Source of the DNA: JAOUFP01 sp963801505 | GTDB taxonomy: Bacteria; Nitrospirota; Thermodesulfovibrionia; Thermodesulfovibrionales; UBA6898 | NCBI GenBank assembly: GCA_963801505.1 | Contig: CAWDEY010000020.1 | Coordinates: 209,044-273,043, forward strand | DNA length: 64,000 bases | Direction of reading: 5' to 3' | Part shown: positions 18,752-27,299 of the stretch, piece by piece | Layout of the letters: every line of letters begins with the position of its first letter | Position numbering within the stretch: the stretch's first letter is position 1 | The notes under the pieces: generated by a model | Databases searched by the model: none | Told to the model about the DNA's origin: nothing | The model's input: only the letters and a program-made list of their open reading frames with translations | Position numbers and translations under genes: made by a program

Positions 18752-19852
18752 ATGGCCCTAAGCATAGGCATCGTAGGCCTGCCAAACGTAGGAAAATCAA
18801 CTTTGTTTAACGCTCTTACAAAAGAACAAAACGCGGTGGCGGCGAATTATCCGTTTTGCACAATTGAATCAAACAAAGCGATTGTTGAGGTCCCGGACAA
18901 GCGTCTTGTTCAGTTATCAGACATTGTGAATCCCCAAAGAATTCAAAACGCAATTGTAGAGTTCACAGATATTGCCGGGCTTGTAAAGGGAGCTTCAAAG
19001 GGCGAGGGACTTGGCAACAAGTTCCTCTCGCATATAAGAGAGACCTCGGCGATCGTGCATGTAGTAAGATGTTTTGAAGACGACACCATAATACATGTTG
19101 ACTGCAGGATTGATCCTTTAAGCGATATTGAAGTCATCAACACAGAGCTCGTGCTTGCCGACATTCAGACGCTTGAAAACAGAATTGCCCGCCTTGAAAA
19201 ACAGGTCAAAGGAGACCGGAAACTTCAACCGCTGTTTGATATGGCAATGAAACTGCTTGACCATCTTAATACAGGCGAGCCAGCTATCTTATTTGGCGAA
19301 ATCAATTCTGATGCGTTCGTAGAACTTACGAAAGAAACAAGGCTTATCTCTGCGAAGCCGGTGATATACGCGGCGAATGTTGATGAAGCCGGTATTGCTG
19401 AAGACAACGAACATGTTAAAGCAGTCCACAGGTTTGCAGCAGCGCACAATGCCGAGTCAGTGAAGATCTGCGCTAAAATCGAGGAGGAAATGGCCGGTCT
19501 GAGCGATGAGGAACGCGATGAATTTCTCTCATCTCTTGGCCAGTTTGAAAGCGGACTCGACCAGATAATTCACCATGGATATCATGCGCTCGGGCTCATA
19601 AGTTATTTTACTGCCGGAGTCAAAGAGGTCCGTGCCTGGACAATTCAGCGCGGATGGAAGGCGCCAAAGGCCGCGTCTGTTATTCATGATGATTTTGAAC
19701 GCGGCTTTATCCGCGCCGAGGTCATGGCCTTCGATGATTTTATTAATGGCAGAGGGGAATCCGGCGCGCGCATTGCCGGTAAACTTCGCACAGAGGGCAG
19801 AGACTATGTCGTCAGCAACGGAGACGTGATGCATTTTCTTTTTAACGTATAG
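18752..19852 (+). CDS. ychF: Ribosome-binding ATPase YchF
   Basis: A 366-residue Obg-family P-loop protein. GLPNVGKSTLFNALT is the phosphate loop, DIAGLVKGASKGEGLGN the switch II region; the usual NKxD base-binding motif is replaced (AANVDE), which gives YchF its ATP preference. The helical hairpin lies in the middle and a TGS-like domain at the end (ARIAGKLRTEGRDYVV). It contacts the ribosome and is linked to stress responses in other bacteria. GAGGAGAAATC precedes the ATG. A second, divergent family member is encoded at 23103. Confidence 0.95.
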   Translation: MALSIGIVGLPNVGKSTLFNALTKEQNAVAANYPFCTIESNKAIVEVPDKRLVQLSDIVNPQRIQNAIVEFTDIAGLVKGASKGEGLGNKFLSHIRETSAIVHVVRCFEDDTIIHVDCRIDPLSDIEVINTELVLADIQTLENRIARLEKQVKGDRKLQPLFDMAMKLLDHLNTGEPAILFGEINSDAFVELTKETRLISAKPVIYAANVDEAGIAEDNEHVKAVHRFAAAHNAESVKICAKIEEEMAGLSDEERDEFLSSLGQFESGLDQIIHHGYHALGLISYFTAGVKEVRAWTIQRGWKAPKAASVIHDDFERGFIRAEVMAFDDFINGRGESGARIAGKLRTEGRDYVVSNGDVMHFLFNV

Positions 19853-19932
19853 GCGACTTTGCAAAAAAAAAGTTCTGACATCCACCGTGTGTTCATCTTG
19901 TCATGAATATATGTCAGACCTCTGAGTGACAA

Positions 19933-22057
19933 TTACAAGTCAGATCCGTCCTGCGACGGCCCTTCGTTCTGTGGTCCAGTCTCAGACTTCGGCGTCTCTT
20001 CATCATCTGCGGCCGCGGACTCAGACGAAGGCCCTGTTTTTGGTCCGTATTTGGGCCGACGTCTCCCCCACGACCTTGGTCTCTTAGGGCGCTTCTCGGC
20101 CTCGGGTCTGAACTCGGATTTATGATCGTCCTGGTGATCTCTATCATGTTCGACCTTGTGCTCCGCTTTTTTCTCTTCCCCGGCCTCCGGCTTGTCCGCC
20201 TGAATCTTATCGACAGTTACGATATGTTGTTCAGGGAAAAGTTTCGCTGGTGCCCCTTCTTCCCTGAACTCCGCCTGCATAGGCTCTGCCGTTAGCGTGC
20301 TCGCTGTCTCTCCAGCCGGACCTGTTTTCAGCCCATGCTTTGGCCGACGTCTGCCACGCGACCTGGACCGGCGCTTTGGCGGCCTCTCGGCCTCAGTCTT
20401 CTGCCCGGTTTCATCCTCAGCCTTATGGCTGGCTTCATCCTCAGTCTTGTCCTCGGTTTTGTGTTCGACTTTATGTTCAGGTCTTAGCTCAGTCTTACGC
20501 CCGGCCTTATGTTCAGCCTTTCGATCTGTTTTATGTTCTGCCCTGAATTCAGTTCTTTTTTCTTCCGCCGCAGAGGTCTTTTCTTCCCCGGTCTTTTCAA
20601 CTGTTATAGTATACTGGCCAGGGAAAAGTTTGGTGTCAGCTATCAGTCTTACAGATACCTTGTCAGCTTTTTCGATCGTGGCTATCTCGTCTCTCTTCAT
20701 ATTAACGAGGTAATTCATGCTCTCTACAGGCAGTTTGCAGAGTTATGGCCTTTATGCCTCCCTTGGCAGCCAATGTATTGATTTCCCGGAAGGCAGTGAT
20801 GGCGACCATCTCGTCTGTCATAACAATGCCGGCACCGTTACAGGCCTCGCATTTCCTGTTTATCGATTCGAAATAGGCTGTCCTCATCCGTTCCCTCGTC
20901 AGTTCGACCATACCGAACTTTGATATGCCGCTTATCTCAGTATGTGCCTTGTCCAGACTCAGCGCTGCCTTGAGCGTTGTTTCTACAGCCCGTCTGTTCT
21001 TTGAGGATTCCATGTCGATAAAATCTATCACGATCAGCCCGCCTATGTCCCTGAGTCGGAACTGCCTGGCAACTTCGTCTGCTGCTTCCATATTGGTTTT
21101 GAGGGCCGTGGCCTCGATATTTTCTTCCTTCCTGCTCCTGCCTGAATTAACGTCTATGGCTGTAAGCGCCTCTGTCTTATCTATCACAAGGTAGCCTTTC
21201 GAAGGCAGATATACAGATCTTTCATTGAGCCTCGCGATCTGCTCTTCAATGTTATGATTGAGAAATATGGGCCTCCTTTCCTTGTAGAACTTTATATTGA
21301 TTTTGCGCCACGGCAGGGTCTTTGTAAGAAACTGCTTCGTATTTTTGTAGGCTGCCTGATCGTCAATAAGCACCTCGGTAACGTCGTCGGTCAGATAGTC
21401 GCGCACAGTCCTCACCGCAATATCCTGTTCTTTGTATATAAGCGCGGGAGCAAAGGCTTTTTTCGATTCTGTCTGTATCTTGCTCCAGAGTTTGGTGAGA
21501 TATTTCAGGTCATTAGAGAGTTCCTCGCTCGTCTTTTCGCTGCAGGCGGTCCTGAGAATAAACCCCATATCTGCCGGGAGCTTCAGGCTGTGGAATATCT
21601 CCTTCAGTCTTTCCCTGTCCTCCCTGTCTTCAATCTTTCTGGAGATGCCGACACGCTGCTGTCCCGGCATCATGACGATATACCTGCCGGGGATGGATAT
21701 ATATGTCGTCAGGCTGGCACCCTTAGTGTCCCTCTCGTCCTTCTCCACCTGCACAATAAGTTCCTGCCCCTTTGTCAGGACATCCTGTATCCTCGCCCTT
21801 TTGCCTTCAGCCTTCTTCTGGAAAAATTCCGGGTTGATCTCCCTCATCTGCAAAAAGCCCTGCTTCTTTTGGCCAAAGTCCAGAAAGGCCGCCTGAAGAC
21901 CTGGCTCTACGCGGACTACTGAAGCCTTGTATACATTCCCCCTGAGATGCTCTCTGCCAGAGGCCTCGACATAAAAATCAACCAGCAGGTCTCCTTCAAC
22001 TATAGCGACCCTTTTTTCTTCCGCGTGCAGCGCGTTTATCAATATCTTTTTTTTCAT
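19933..22057 (-). CDS. RNase E/G family endoribonuclease, split by a one-base frameshift
   Basis: From 22057 the frame encodes an RNase G/E core: S1 domain with GNVYKASVVRVEPGLQAAFL, catalytic aspartates in AIDVNSGR and IVIDFIDME, and the CEACNGAG zinc link. At LQTAC the frame stops (stop near 20702), while the next frame resumes with VESMNYLVNMKRDEIATIE, the expected continuation. Removing one T near 20711 joins them. The joined protein of about 705 residues ends in a ~230-residue Lys/Glu/Arg/His-rich disordered tail containing two copies of a unit. RNase E/G is normally important for growth, so a sequence error is likely. A small gene at 22066 lies just upstream. Confidence 0.85.
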
Positions 22058-22065
22058 ATTCTTCC

Positions 22066-22359
22066 TTAGTTTATATTTTCATTGCCGGAATTTTCAGCTA
22101 TGATACTGAGTTCCGGGGTTTTATGCACAAAGTGTATGGACTCGCTCAATAAAAGCTCAGGGTATTTTACTGTTGCCTCGATGATCTCTGCAAGAGGAAA
22201 ATCCGACAAATGCCCGTCAGGGAATTGAATAATAAGGAAATGCCTCTTGAGCAAAAAACATCTCCTCTTCTGCCCGTCCTTGTCAGGAAGAGGAATAATT
22301 ATATGCTCAATATCTTCCTCAAGATTATAACGCCTTACCAGTTCATCGATTTCTTCCAC
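22066..22359 (-). CDS. Small protein of unknown function upstream of RNase E/G
   Basis: A 97-residue protein without signal peptide or recognised domain. It begins with an acidic helix (EEIDELVRRYNLEEDIEHI), then an IIPLPDKDGQKRRCFLLKR strand region. Its stop lies only 8 bases before the RNase E/G start, so the two are probably one operon. Spacing and codon use look coding. No function can be assigned. Confidence 0.55.
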   Translation of the reverse strand: MEEIDELVRRYNLEEDIEHIIIPLPDKDGQKRRCFLLKRHFLIIQFPDGHLSDFPLAEIIEATVKYPELLLSESIHFVHKTPELSIIAENSGNENIN

Positions 22360-22398
22360 AGCAAACCAGCCCTGTCCATACCGATTTATATGATTATA

Positions 22399-22767
22399 TC
22401 ATGACCACACTATTGGTTTATCATCCTGGGGCGATATCATAATCGCGGCCCACAGAAAATAAGGATCCGGATCTATGTTGTCAATCCCCTCAGGGAAGGT
22501 CTTCATAAAGATGTCCCTGTTCTTCAGATAGCGCAATACCATAGCGTCCAGCAGAGCCATGGAGGCAGACTGCAATAATGATCTATCTTGGTCCTCGGCA
22601 ATCTTCCTTACCAGTTCGTTGATTTTTTCACGTTCTTTTATGAGTAAGTCATTGTTCTCTTCCTCTGTCCTGATTTTGGCCCGCTTTATGGAAGCTATCA
22701 TCCCCTCGGGCGTCAAAATTTCTTTCATCACCTTTACGCTTTTTTCGAATATCTCTTCTGCCTTCAT
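22399..22767 (-). CDS. Conserved small protein, paralogue of the gene at 12481
   Basis: A 122-residue helical protein related to the 121-residue protein at 12481-12846 (shared KERxxxNxLV, DAMVLRYLKN and WAAIMIS positions). The C-terminal PYFLWAAIMISPQDD part is the best-conserved block. It lies 39 bases upstream of the small gene at 22066 on the same strand. No domain is recognised. GAGGAGACAA lies before the ATG as ribosome site. Confidence 0.65.
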   Translation of the reverse strand: MKAEEIFEKSVKVMKEILTPEGMIASIKRAKIRTEEENNDLLIKEREKINELVRKIAEDQDRSLLQSASMALLDAMVLRYLKNRDIFMKTFPEGIDNIDPDPYFLWAAIMISPQDDKPIVWS

Positions 22768-22836
22768 TGTCTCCTCTTATCTATTTATATTCTAATAATA
22801 CCCTAATACGGCAAAACCGGAACCAAAATACCTTTT

Positions 22837-22995
22837 TCACCGCAGAGACGCAGAGTTCGCAGAGATTTAGTTAATTTTGTTTTCCGATGAGAGTCCGGAA
22901 AACAAAAAATAAGTCACATGGCAGCTTGTATATTTCTGCCCTCTCAGCAGAAATATATAATTAAACTCTCTGCGCCCTCTGCACCTCTGCGGTGA
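22837..22995. repeat. Dispersed palindromic repeat, copy 4, with two perfect inner hairpins
   Basis: This fills most of the 335-base gap 22768-23102. The outer arms are TCACCGCAGAGACGCAGAG and CTGCACCTCTGCGGTGA. Inside are two perfect hairpins: a 12-bp stem at 22875-22886/22896-22907 and an 11-bp stem at 22929-22939/22947-22957. The gap otherwise holds nothing evident. Confidence 0.75.
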
Positions 22996-23102
22996 GCTAT
23001 TATAATTTTTCATGCCATTTTGTACAGTATTTATCTGCTAAGGGACTAATCTCATTCTCATCTCATATGATACAGAGTAAATAATCATTTGCAAGTCAAA
23101 TA

Positions 23103-24188
23103 TTAAACATTAAACCTGAAATTTATAATGTCCCCGTCCTTTACTTCATAAGTCTTGCCTTCCAGCCTCAAAAGCCCTTTTTCGCGCGCTCCGGCCATGC
23201 CCCCGCAGGCCATAAAGTCATCGTAAGAGACAAGCTCGGCGCGTATGAACCCCCTCTCTATATCTGAATGTATCTTACCGGCAGCCCTTTGCGCGTTCAG
23301 TCCCCGGTTGATAGTCCATGCCCTGACCTCATCTTCGCCTGCTGTAAGAAAGGAAATAAGGCCGAGCAGATCATACGAGACCCTGATTAATCTGTTCAGA
23401 GCAGGCTCTGCAATTCCGAGATCGTCCAGAAAAATCTTTGCCTCTTCCGGAGAAAGCTGCGCTATTTCCATCTCAATCTTTCCGCACAGACTCAGGATCT
23501 TGACCTGTCTGCCTTTGAAAATCCCCTCGAGTTCGGAAATCGTTTTTGCAGTACTTTCAGAGGTTATATCAGATTCAGCCACATTCAGCACAATGACCTC
23601 GGGCTTAATAGACATAAACTGCAGATGTCTCATTGCCTTATCTTCTTCTTCTGAAAAATCCAGGTCACGAAGAGGGATTTCCTGTTCAAGACTCTCCTTG
23701 CATTTCAGGAGGAGCTTCTTTTCAGCCTCATCAGGTTTTTTCCCTCTCTTTGCGCCCTGCTCCATCCGCTCCAGGCGTTTATCAATAAGTTCGAGGTCAC
23801 CGAACATCATCTCAAGCTCAACAGTCTGGGCGTCCCTTCCGGGGTTTATTTCTCCTAATGGGTGGACTATGACCTCATCTTCAAAGGCCCTTATCACATG
23901 CACAATAGCGTCAGTATCTTTTATAAGGTCAAAGACCTTCTTGTTTTGTTCGATATCTCCTTTTGTAAGACCTATATAATCAATATACTCCACTGTAGCA
24001 TATGTAGTTTTTTTTGGTTTATATATCTCAGAAAGCCTCTCCAGTCTGATGTCCGGCACCCTGACAACTCCAACATGGGGTTCTGCTGCCTGTGACGGGT
24101 ATATAGTGGTCTCAACATTCAGACCGGTAAGTGCGTTGAATATCGTTGTCTTCCCTGTATTGGCAAGTCCTATAATAGCTACCTTCAA
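23103..24188 (-). CDS. Second YchF-family P-loop ATPase/GTPase
   Basis: A 361-residue protein with the same order of parts as YchF at 18752: phosphate loop GLANTGKTTIFNALTG, a YIDYIGLTKGD switch II region, a central helical hairpin and a TGS-like end (EGKTYEVKDGDIINFRFNV). It differs at key points: NTGKT replaces NVGKS, and the base-recognition region is VLNVAES. It is therefore a paralogue and not a recent copy. Role unknown; it may bind ribosomes like YchF. A 36-bp sequence with a TATAAT box just upstream is repeated before hicB. Confidence 0.88.
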   Translation of the reverse strand: MKVAIIGLANTGKTTIFNALTGLNVETTIYPSQAAEPHVGVVRVPDIRLERLSEIYKPKKTTYATVEYIDYIGLTKGDIEQNKKVFDLIKDTDAIVHVIRAFEDEVIVHPLGEINPGRDAQTVELEMMFGDLELIDKRLERMEQGAKRGKKPDEAEKKLLLKCKESLEQEIPLRDLDFSEEEDKAMRHLQFMSIKPEVIVLNVAESDITSESTAKTISELEGIFKGRQVKILSLCGKIEMEIAQLSPEEAKIFLDDLGIAEPALNRLIRVSYDLLGLISFLTAGEDEVRAWTINRGLNAQRAAGKIHSDIERGFIRAELVSYDDFMACGGMAGAREKGLLRLEGKTYEVKDGDIINFRFNV

Positions 24189-24220
24189 TGTTTTCTCCTT
24201 TTGCCCGATTATTCGCTGCG

Positions 24221-24256
24221 TTCATTATAACCGATTCTGCTGTTGGTTTGCCTGTG
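24221..24256 (-). repeat. Direct repeat with -10-like box, copy 1 (upstream of the ychF paralogue)
   Basis: The shared core ATTATAAC-GATTCTGCTGTTGG recurs at 24827-24861 in the same orientation. On the minus strand it contains TTATAATG, a -10-like box 33 bases upstream of the ychF paralogue start. No convincing -35 box is present. Confidence 0.55.
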
Positions 24257-24357
24257 AAAGACCCTGCGCAGAGACAGCAGCGGATGATAGATCAGATATG
24301 GGCCATCAGTTGCGGACGCGTTTCTATAGATTTTTATCAGGGGTCATCGAATCTTCA

Positions 24358-24550
24358 TTATTCAATCGCAGAGAGAACTTGTTTGACGATCTTAGGATGA
24401 AGAATTTCGCCGGTATGAAAAGGAACTACTATACCTGATGCCCTGTTTAAGATAAATTCTATGACTGCCTTTGCTTCGAATCATTTCAAATCCTGCTTTC
24501 AACAACAGCGTCTCAGCTTCCTGCGCAGAAAGACGTTGAAGCTCAGGCAA
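24358..24550 (-). pseudogene. hicA: hicA-type mRNA interferase toxin, frameshifted
   Basis: Reading from a TTG at 24550, overlapping the hicB end by 8 bases, gives PELQRLSAQEAETLLLKAGF then RSKGSHRIYLKQ, the HicA double-stranded RNA-binding-like fold with its conserved GSH histidine. The frame is lost in the GGG at 24441-24443; deleting one G restores ASGIVVPFHTGEILHPKIV to the stop at 24358. The total of 193 bases is one more than a codon multiple. Intact HicA cleaves mRNA and is held by HicB. Here the toxin is broken, or the extra G is a sequence error. Confidence 0.75.
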
Positions 24551-24767
24551 TCTGGACCTCTAAAGTCGAGGTCATAATTTCTCTACTCAGACAGGCTTTC
24601 TTTTCTTCTTCAGTCAAGGTCTCCAGATAAAGTTCGATCGCCTCCCTGATGTTGGCAATGACCTCTTCGAAGGAATCCCCCTGAGACTGACACCCCTGCA
24701 GTTCCGGGCTGTATGCATAATAGCCGAACTCATCCTTCTCAATAACGATGCTAACTTTGTATGACAT
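24543..24767 (-). CDS. hicB: HicB-family antitoxin
   Basis: A 74-residue protein with the partial RNase H-like HicB fold: KVSIVIEKDEFGYYAYSPEL, GCQSQGDSFEEVIANIREAI and YLETLTEEEK. It would neutralise HicA and repress its own promoter. Here the antitoxin gene comes first and overlaps the toxin. ACTGGAGG precedes the ATG as ribosome site. The module sits between two copies of a direct repeat (24221 and 24827). Confidence 0.85.
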   Translation of the reverse strand: MSYKVSIVIEKDEFGYYAYSPELQGCQSQGDSFEEVIANIREAIELYLETLTEEEKKACLSREIMTSTLEVQIA

Positions 24768-24826
24768 TTTTAGCCTCCAGTATAAGTTTCAGTTTAATCT
24801 ATCTTCTCTCACTTACCGGAGTTGCC

Positions 24827-24861
24827 TCCATTATAACTGATTCTGCTGTTGGTTTGTCCGT
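24827..24861 (-). repeat. Direct repeat with -10-like box, copy 2 (upstream of hicB)
   Basis: Same core as at 24221-24256 with about four differences, same orientation, 606 bp away. On the minus strand it carries TTATAATG, 60 bases upstream of the hicB start, and may be the hicBA promoter. Confidence 0.55.
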
Positions 24862-25302
24862 GGACCTCTCTGTGAGGGTAAGATACAAAGCCTGTCCATC
24901 CCGCTCGCAAGGTCGAAGGATTATTCTGTTGCGCCCGCTGGGGAGTCCAACTCCAAGGCCTTAAAATCAATTTTTCTGCGTAGCTCTCACTTTCTCATAG
25001 TAACCAACGCGAGTTTCAACTTTTCATGTCTGTTCGATAATCCCCGCAACACGCCTAATCCCTGGCTCAGCCACTGGACATGACATCACCACGACATTTT
25101 AAATTGAGCTTTATAAGGCGTCAATTACCGGTACAAATCTTAAACATCACCTCAAGATGTTTTGCCCATCAGGTAAACGAAGCATACTCTGATGGAAACA
25201 AGAGTTCTTATTTTTTGTCTCAATTGCCTTTTTTTAAATGATGAAGTGCTGTTAATTTTCATTGCATATGGGGACGGACTTCCTTCGACCGTACTATGTC
25301 AC
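24862..25302. other. Gene-free stretch
   Basis: No reading frame with a ribosome site or recognisable motif is visible on either strand. The right end leads into the promoter at 25303. Confidence 0.5.
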
Positions 25303-25331
25303 TTGTTATTCTGCGAATGCAGACTTATAAT
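25303..25331 (+). promoter_or_regulatory. Sigma-70-type promoter of the SHOCT lipoprotein gene
   Basis: TTGTTA (25303-25308), a 17-base spacer and TATAAT (25326-25331) lie 43 bases upstream of the ATG at 25375. Confidence 0.65.
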
Positions 25332-25374
25332 TGAATCATGAGTTCGGGGTATAAACTCGAAAAAAAAAGGTCTC

Positions 25375-25899
25375 ATGAAAAGCATTCTTATCTTAGTATT
25401 TTTGGCCTTTTCTTATTTAACTTTTTGGGGGTGTGCAACCATTATCAACAGCACAACTCAAAAAATCCCAGTGAAAACATCTCCCCAGGGAGCCACTGCA
25501 AAGAATCAAGATGGAGTTAGCTGCATCACGCCCTGCAGAATCGAATTGAAGCGGAATCAAGATCATATTATCACTATTTTAAAAGAAGGTTTCGAAACTC
25601 AGTCGATAACCTGTAAACACGTTCTTAGCCGAGCGGTTATAGGATATATACTAGTACCTTTAGGTATTATTAGTGCGGCAGTGGATACGGCAAACGGCAG
25701 CATATACCGACTTACGCCGGACAGCATAAGCCTAGTTCTGAAACCCGTGATAGCAGAACTGGAAAAACCCGGATTGCCAATAGACAAACTTAAGGAACTC
25801 GAAGACCTTAAAAATTCAGATACGATCACGAAAGAGGAATATGATAGATTAAAAACAAATATATTGAATAATTTTGAAAAGAAGCAAGTAGAATATTAA
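25375..25899 (+). CDS. Lipoprotein with PEGA-like and SHOCT domains
   Basis: A 174-residue protein. A lipobox ends at Cys20 (LTFWGC), so it is membrane-anchored. The next ~75 residues resemble a PEGA-type beta domain (VKTSPQGATAKNQDG, TPCRIELKRNQDH). A hydrophobic segment, YILVPLGIISAAVD, lies near residues 92-105. The C-terminus is a SHOCT motif, LKELEDLKNSDTITKEEYD, a short helical module often linked to oligomer formation. Its own promoter is at 25303, so it is a single-gene unit. Function unknown. Confidence 0.75.
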   Translation: MKSILILVFLAFSYLTFWGCATIINSTTQKIPVKTSPQGATAKNQDGVSCITPCRIELKRNQDHIITILKEGFETQSITCKHVLSRAVIGYILVPLGIISAAVDTANGSIYRLTPDSISLVLKPVIAELEKPGLPIDKLKELEDLKNSDTITKEEYDRLKTNILNNFEKKQVEY

Positions 25900-26322
25900 A
25901 CGGGTAGGGACCGGCCTGACAAGGCGTTATCTCCAAAACACTTTTTCCTGATTTTTGCTACACAGGAGAGCCACAGATAGGTGGCAATAATGAGAAAGGA
26001 CAAGGATACATCGAAGTACTATAAGTTACTATGACTTTTGAAATGAGATGGGAATTCAGGGATATATAAAAACGACAAACGCAGACTTCAAACACACCAT
26101 GGAATTATTGGAGCGGGCCGGTTTTAATTTAGACTCTAAATGACGTAGTTATACACGAGAAACAATTACGATTTGCACTCCGCACAATTTGCCATGCTTA
26201 AAGGGCGTTGACTTTAGAACGGACTTGAAGCTCTGCCCTCATCCATTTTTATTGAATACCGACAAGTCCTCAGAATCATACTGGGATAAAAGCTGAAGAT
26301 TAACAGATGAAATAAATATAAC
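25900..26322. other. Gene-free stretch
   Basis: No supported gene. A short plus-strand frame near 26075-26143 (reading TTNADFKHTMELLERAGF to a stop) looks protein-like and may be a gene remnant, but no family is recognised. Confidence 0.4.
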
Positions 26323-26352
26323 AAAAAGGGGCGAGATATTTAACCTCGCCCC
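26323..26352 (-). terminator. Rho-independent terminator of the gene at 26377
   Basis: On the minus strand GGGGCGAG pairs with CTCGCCCC around a 9-base loop, followed by TTTTTGTT. It lies 25 bases after the stop. Confidence 0.85.
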
Positions 26353-26376
26353 CCTCGGAATATATGAGAATAGAAA

Positions 26377-26733
26377 TTATTCCTTTTCTTTCTCCTTATG
26401 CTCCTTCTTCATCTTCTTCATCTCTTTCTTCGTCATGACTTTCCATGCCATCATATTGCCGTCTTTCTCTGAGTACTTGGCGGACAACTTGTCGCCAATC
26501 TTCACGTCAGCGAGGGTCTTCCCTTCAGCAAACTTGGTCTTGTCAGTAATAGTGAGCATAACTTCGCCCTTCTTACCTTTTATGGTAAGGGTATTTGCGG
26601 CCGCATCAACTGCTGTCACCTCGCCAGAAACAAGCATCGCCTTCGTTGAATGTTTCTTATCTTTTGCAAACGAGAGTCCCACAACGGAGAGAACAATGAG
26701 AACTGATACGATAATAGCTAATGCCTTCTTCAT
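26377..26733 (-). CDS. Exported small beta-domain protein with Lys/Glu-rich tail (DUF5666-like)
   Basis: A 118-residue protein with a signal peptide (residues 1-23, ending SFA). The middle region, VSGEVTAVDAAANTLTIKGK then VMLTITDKTKF and VKIGDKLSAKY, has the pattern of a small OB-like beta domain as in DUF5666 proteins. The last 20 residues are Lys/Met/Glu-rich. AGGAGGTGATTTT lies before the ATG, and a clear terminator follows, so it is monocistronic. Probably periplasmic; function unknown. Confidence 0.75.
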   Translation of the reverse strand: MKKALAIIVSVLIVLSVVGLSFAKDKKHSTKAMLVSGEVTAVDAAANTLTIKGKKGEVMLTITDKTKFAEGKTLADVKIGDKLSAKYSEKDGNMMAWKVMTKKEMKKMKKEHKEKEKE

Positions 26734-27021
26734 AAAATCACCTCCTTTTGTTAATTAATATTGCTGCATTGAATATCTTCTATGCAGAGACTATTAACTT
26801 GTATCATAAAAGAATGCACCTGTCAATTAAGTCGGTATTTTCAATTTTAAATTAAGTCCAAAGAAAGACTTATCCTACCGATTTCCAGATGGAAGCTTAA
26901 GGGATTAGAACTATATCAGGGTGTGGAGTCCAGAAAGGAGTCGATTAATGCGTTGACAGTTGCACACACAAATCCTGACTTATGCAAATTAAGCACCTCA
27001 ACAATTACCTAAGTGCCAATC

Positions 27022-27204
27022 CTATTTACAGGTTAGGTTAGCCATTGCTAAATCGTTTTCGTATAGATATTCCGATACGGTCGGGCAGAGTCTGTAGATC
27101 TGCTTAAAACAGTATGTTTCCATCATTTCAATGCTCGGTACATACTTTGATACCGATGCACCACAGGATCCGATGTATCCTTCTTTAAAATAAGGGCAAC
27201 TCAT
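27022..27204 (-). CDS. Small cysteine-rich protein
   Basis: A 60-residue protein with six cysteines, spaced as CPYF, GSCGAS, YCF, RLCP and a final Cys near the end. The pattern suggests a metal or Fe-S site. TAGGAGATATCC before the ATG is a good ribosome site. I recall similar short cysteine-rich proteins of unknown role in related bacteria. No partner gene is adjacent. Confidence 0.6.
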   Translation of the reverse strand: MSCPYFKEGYIGSCGASVSKYVPSIEMMETYCFKQIYRLCPTVSEYLYENDLAMANLTCK

Positions 27205-27299
27205 GGATATCTCCTAAAAAACAGCTATTAATGAAACCATCCAATCCAATCAATTTATCAGTAAGAGTAAAACTCAATCTGACAAACGGGAAAACCAGT

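Noticed and set aside
20297..20713. 138-codon plus-strand frame opposite the RNase E/G tail
   Set aside because: Its Ser/Leu/Cys-rich repeats are the antisense of the Glu/Lys/His-rich tail.
21254..21922. 222-codon plus-strand frame opposite the RNase E/G core
   Set aside because: Antisense of the conserved nuclease core, with no start site of its own.
22837..22995. CRISPR-like array
   Set aside because: The repeats are inverted arms of one palindrome, not evenly spaced direct repeats, and no cas gene is present.
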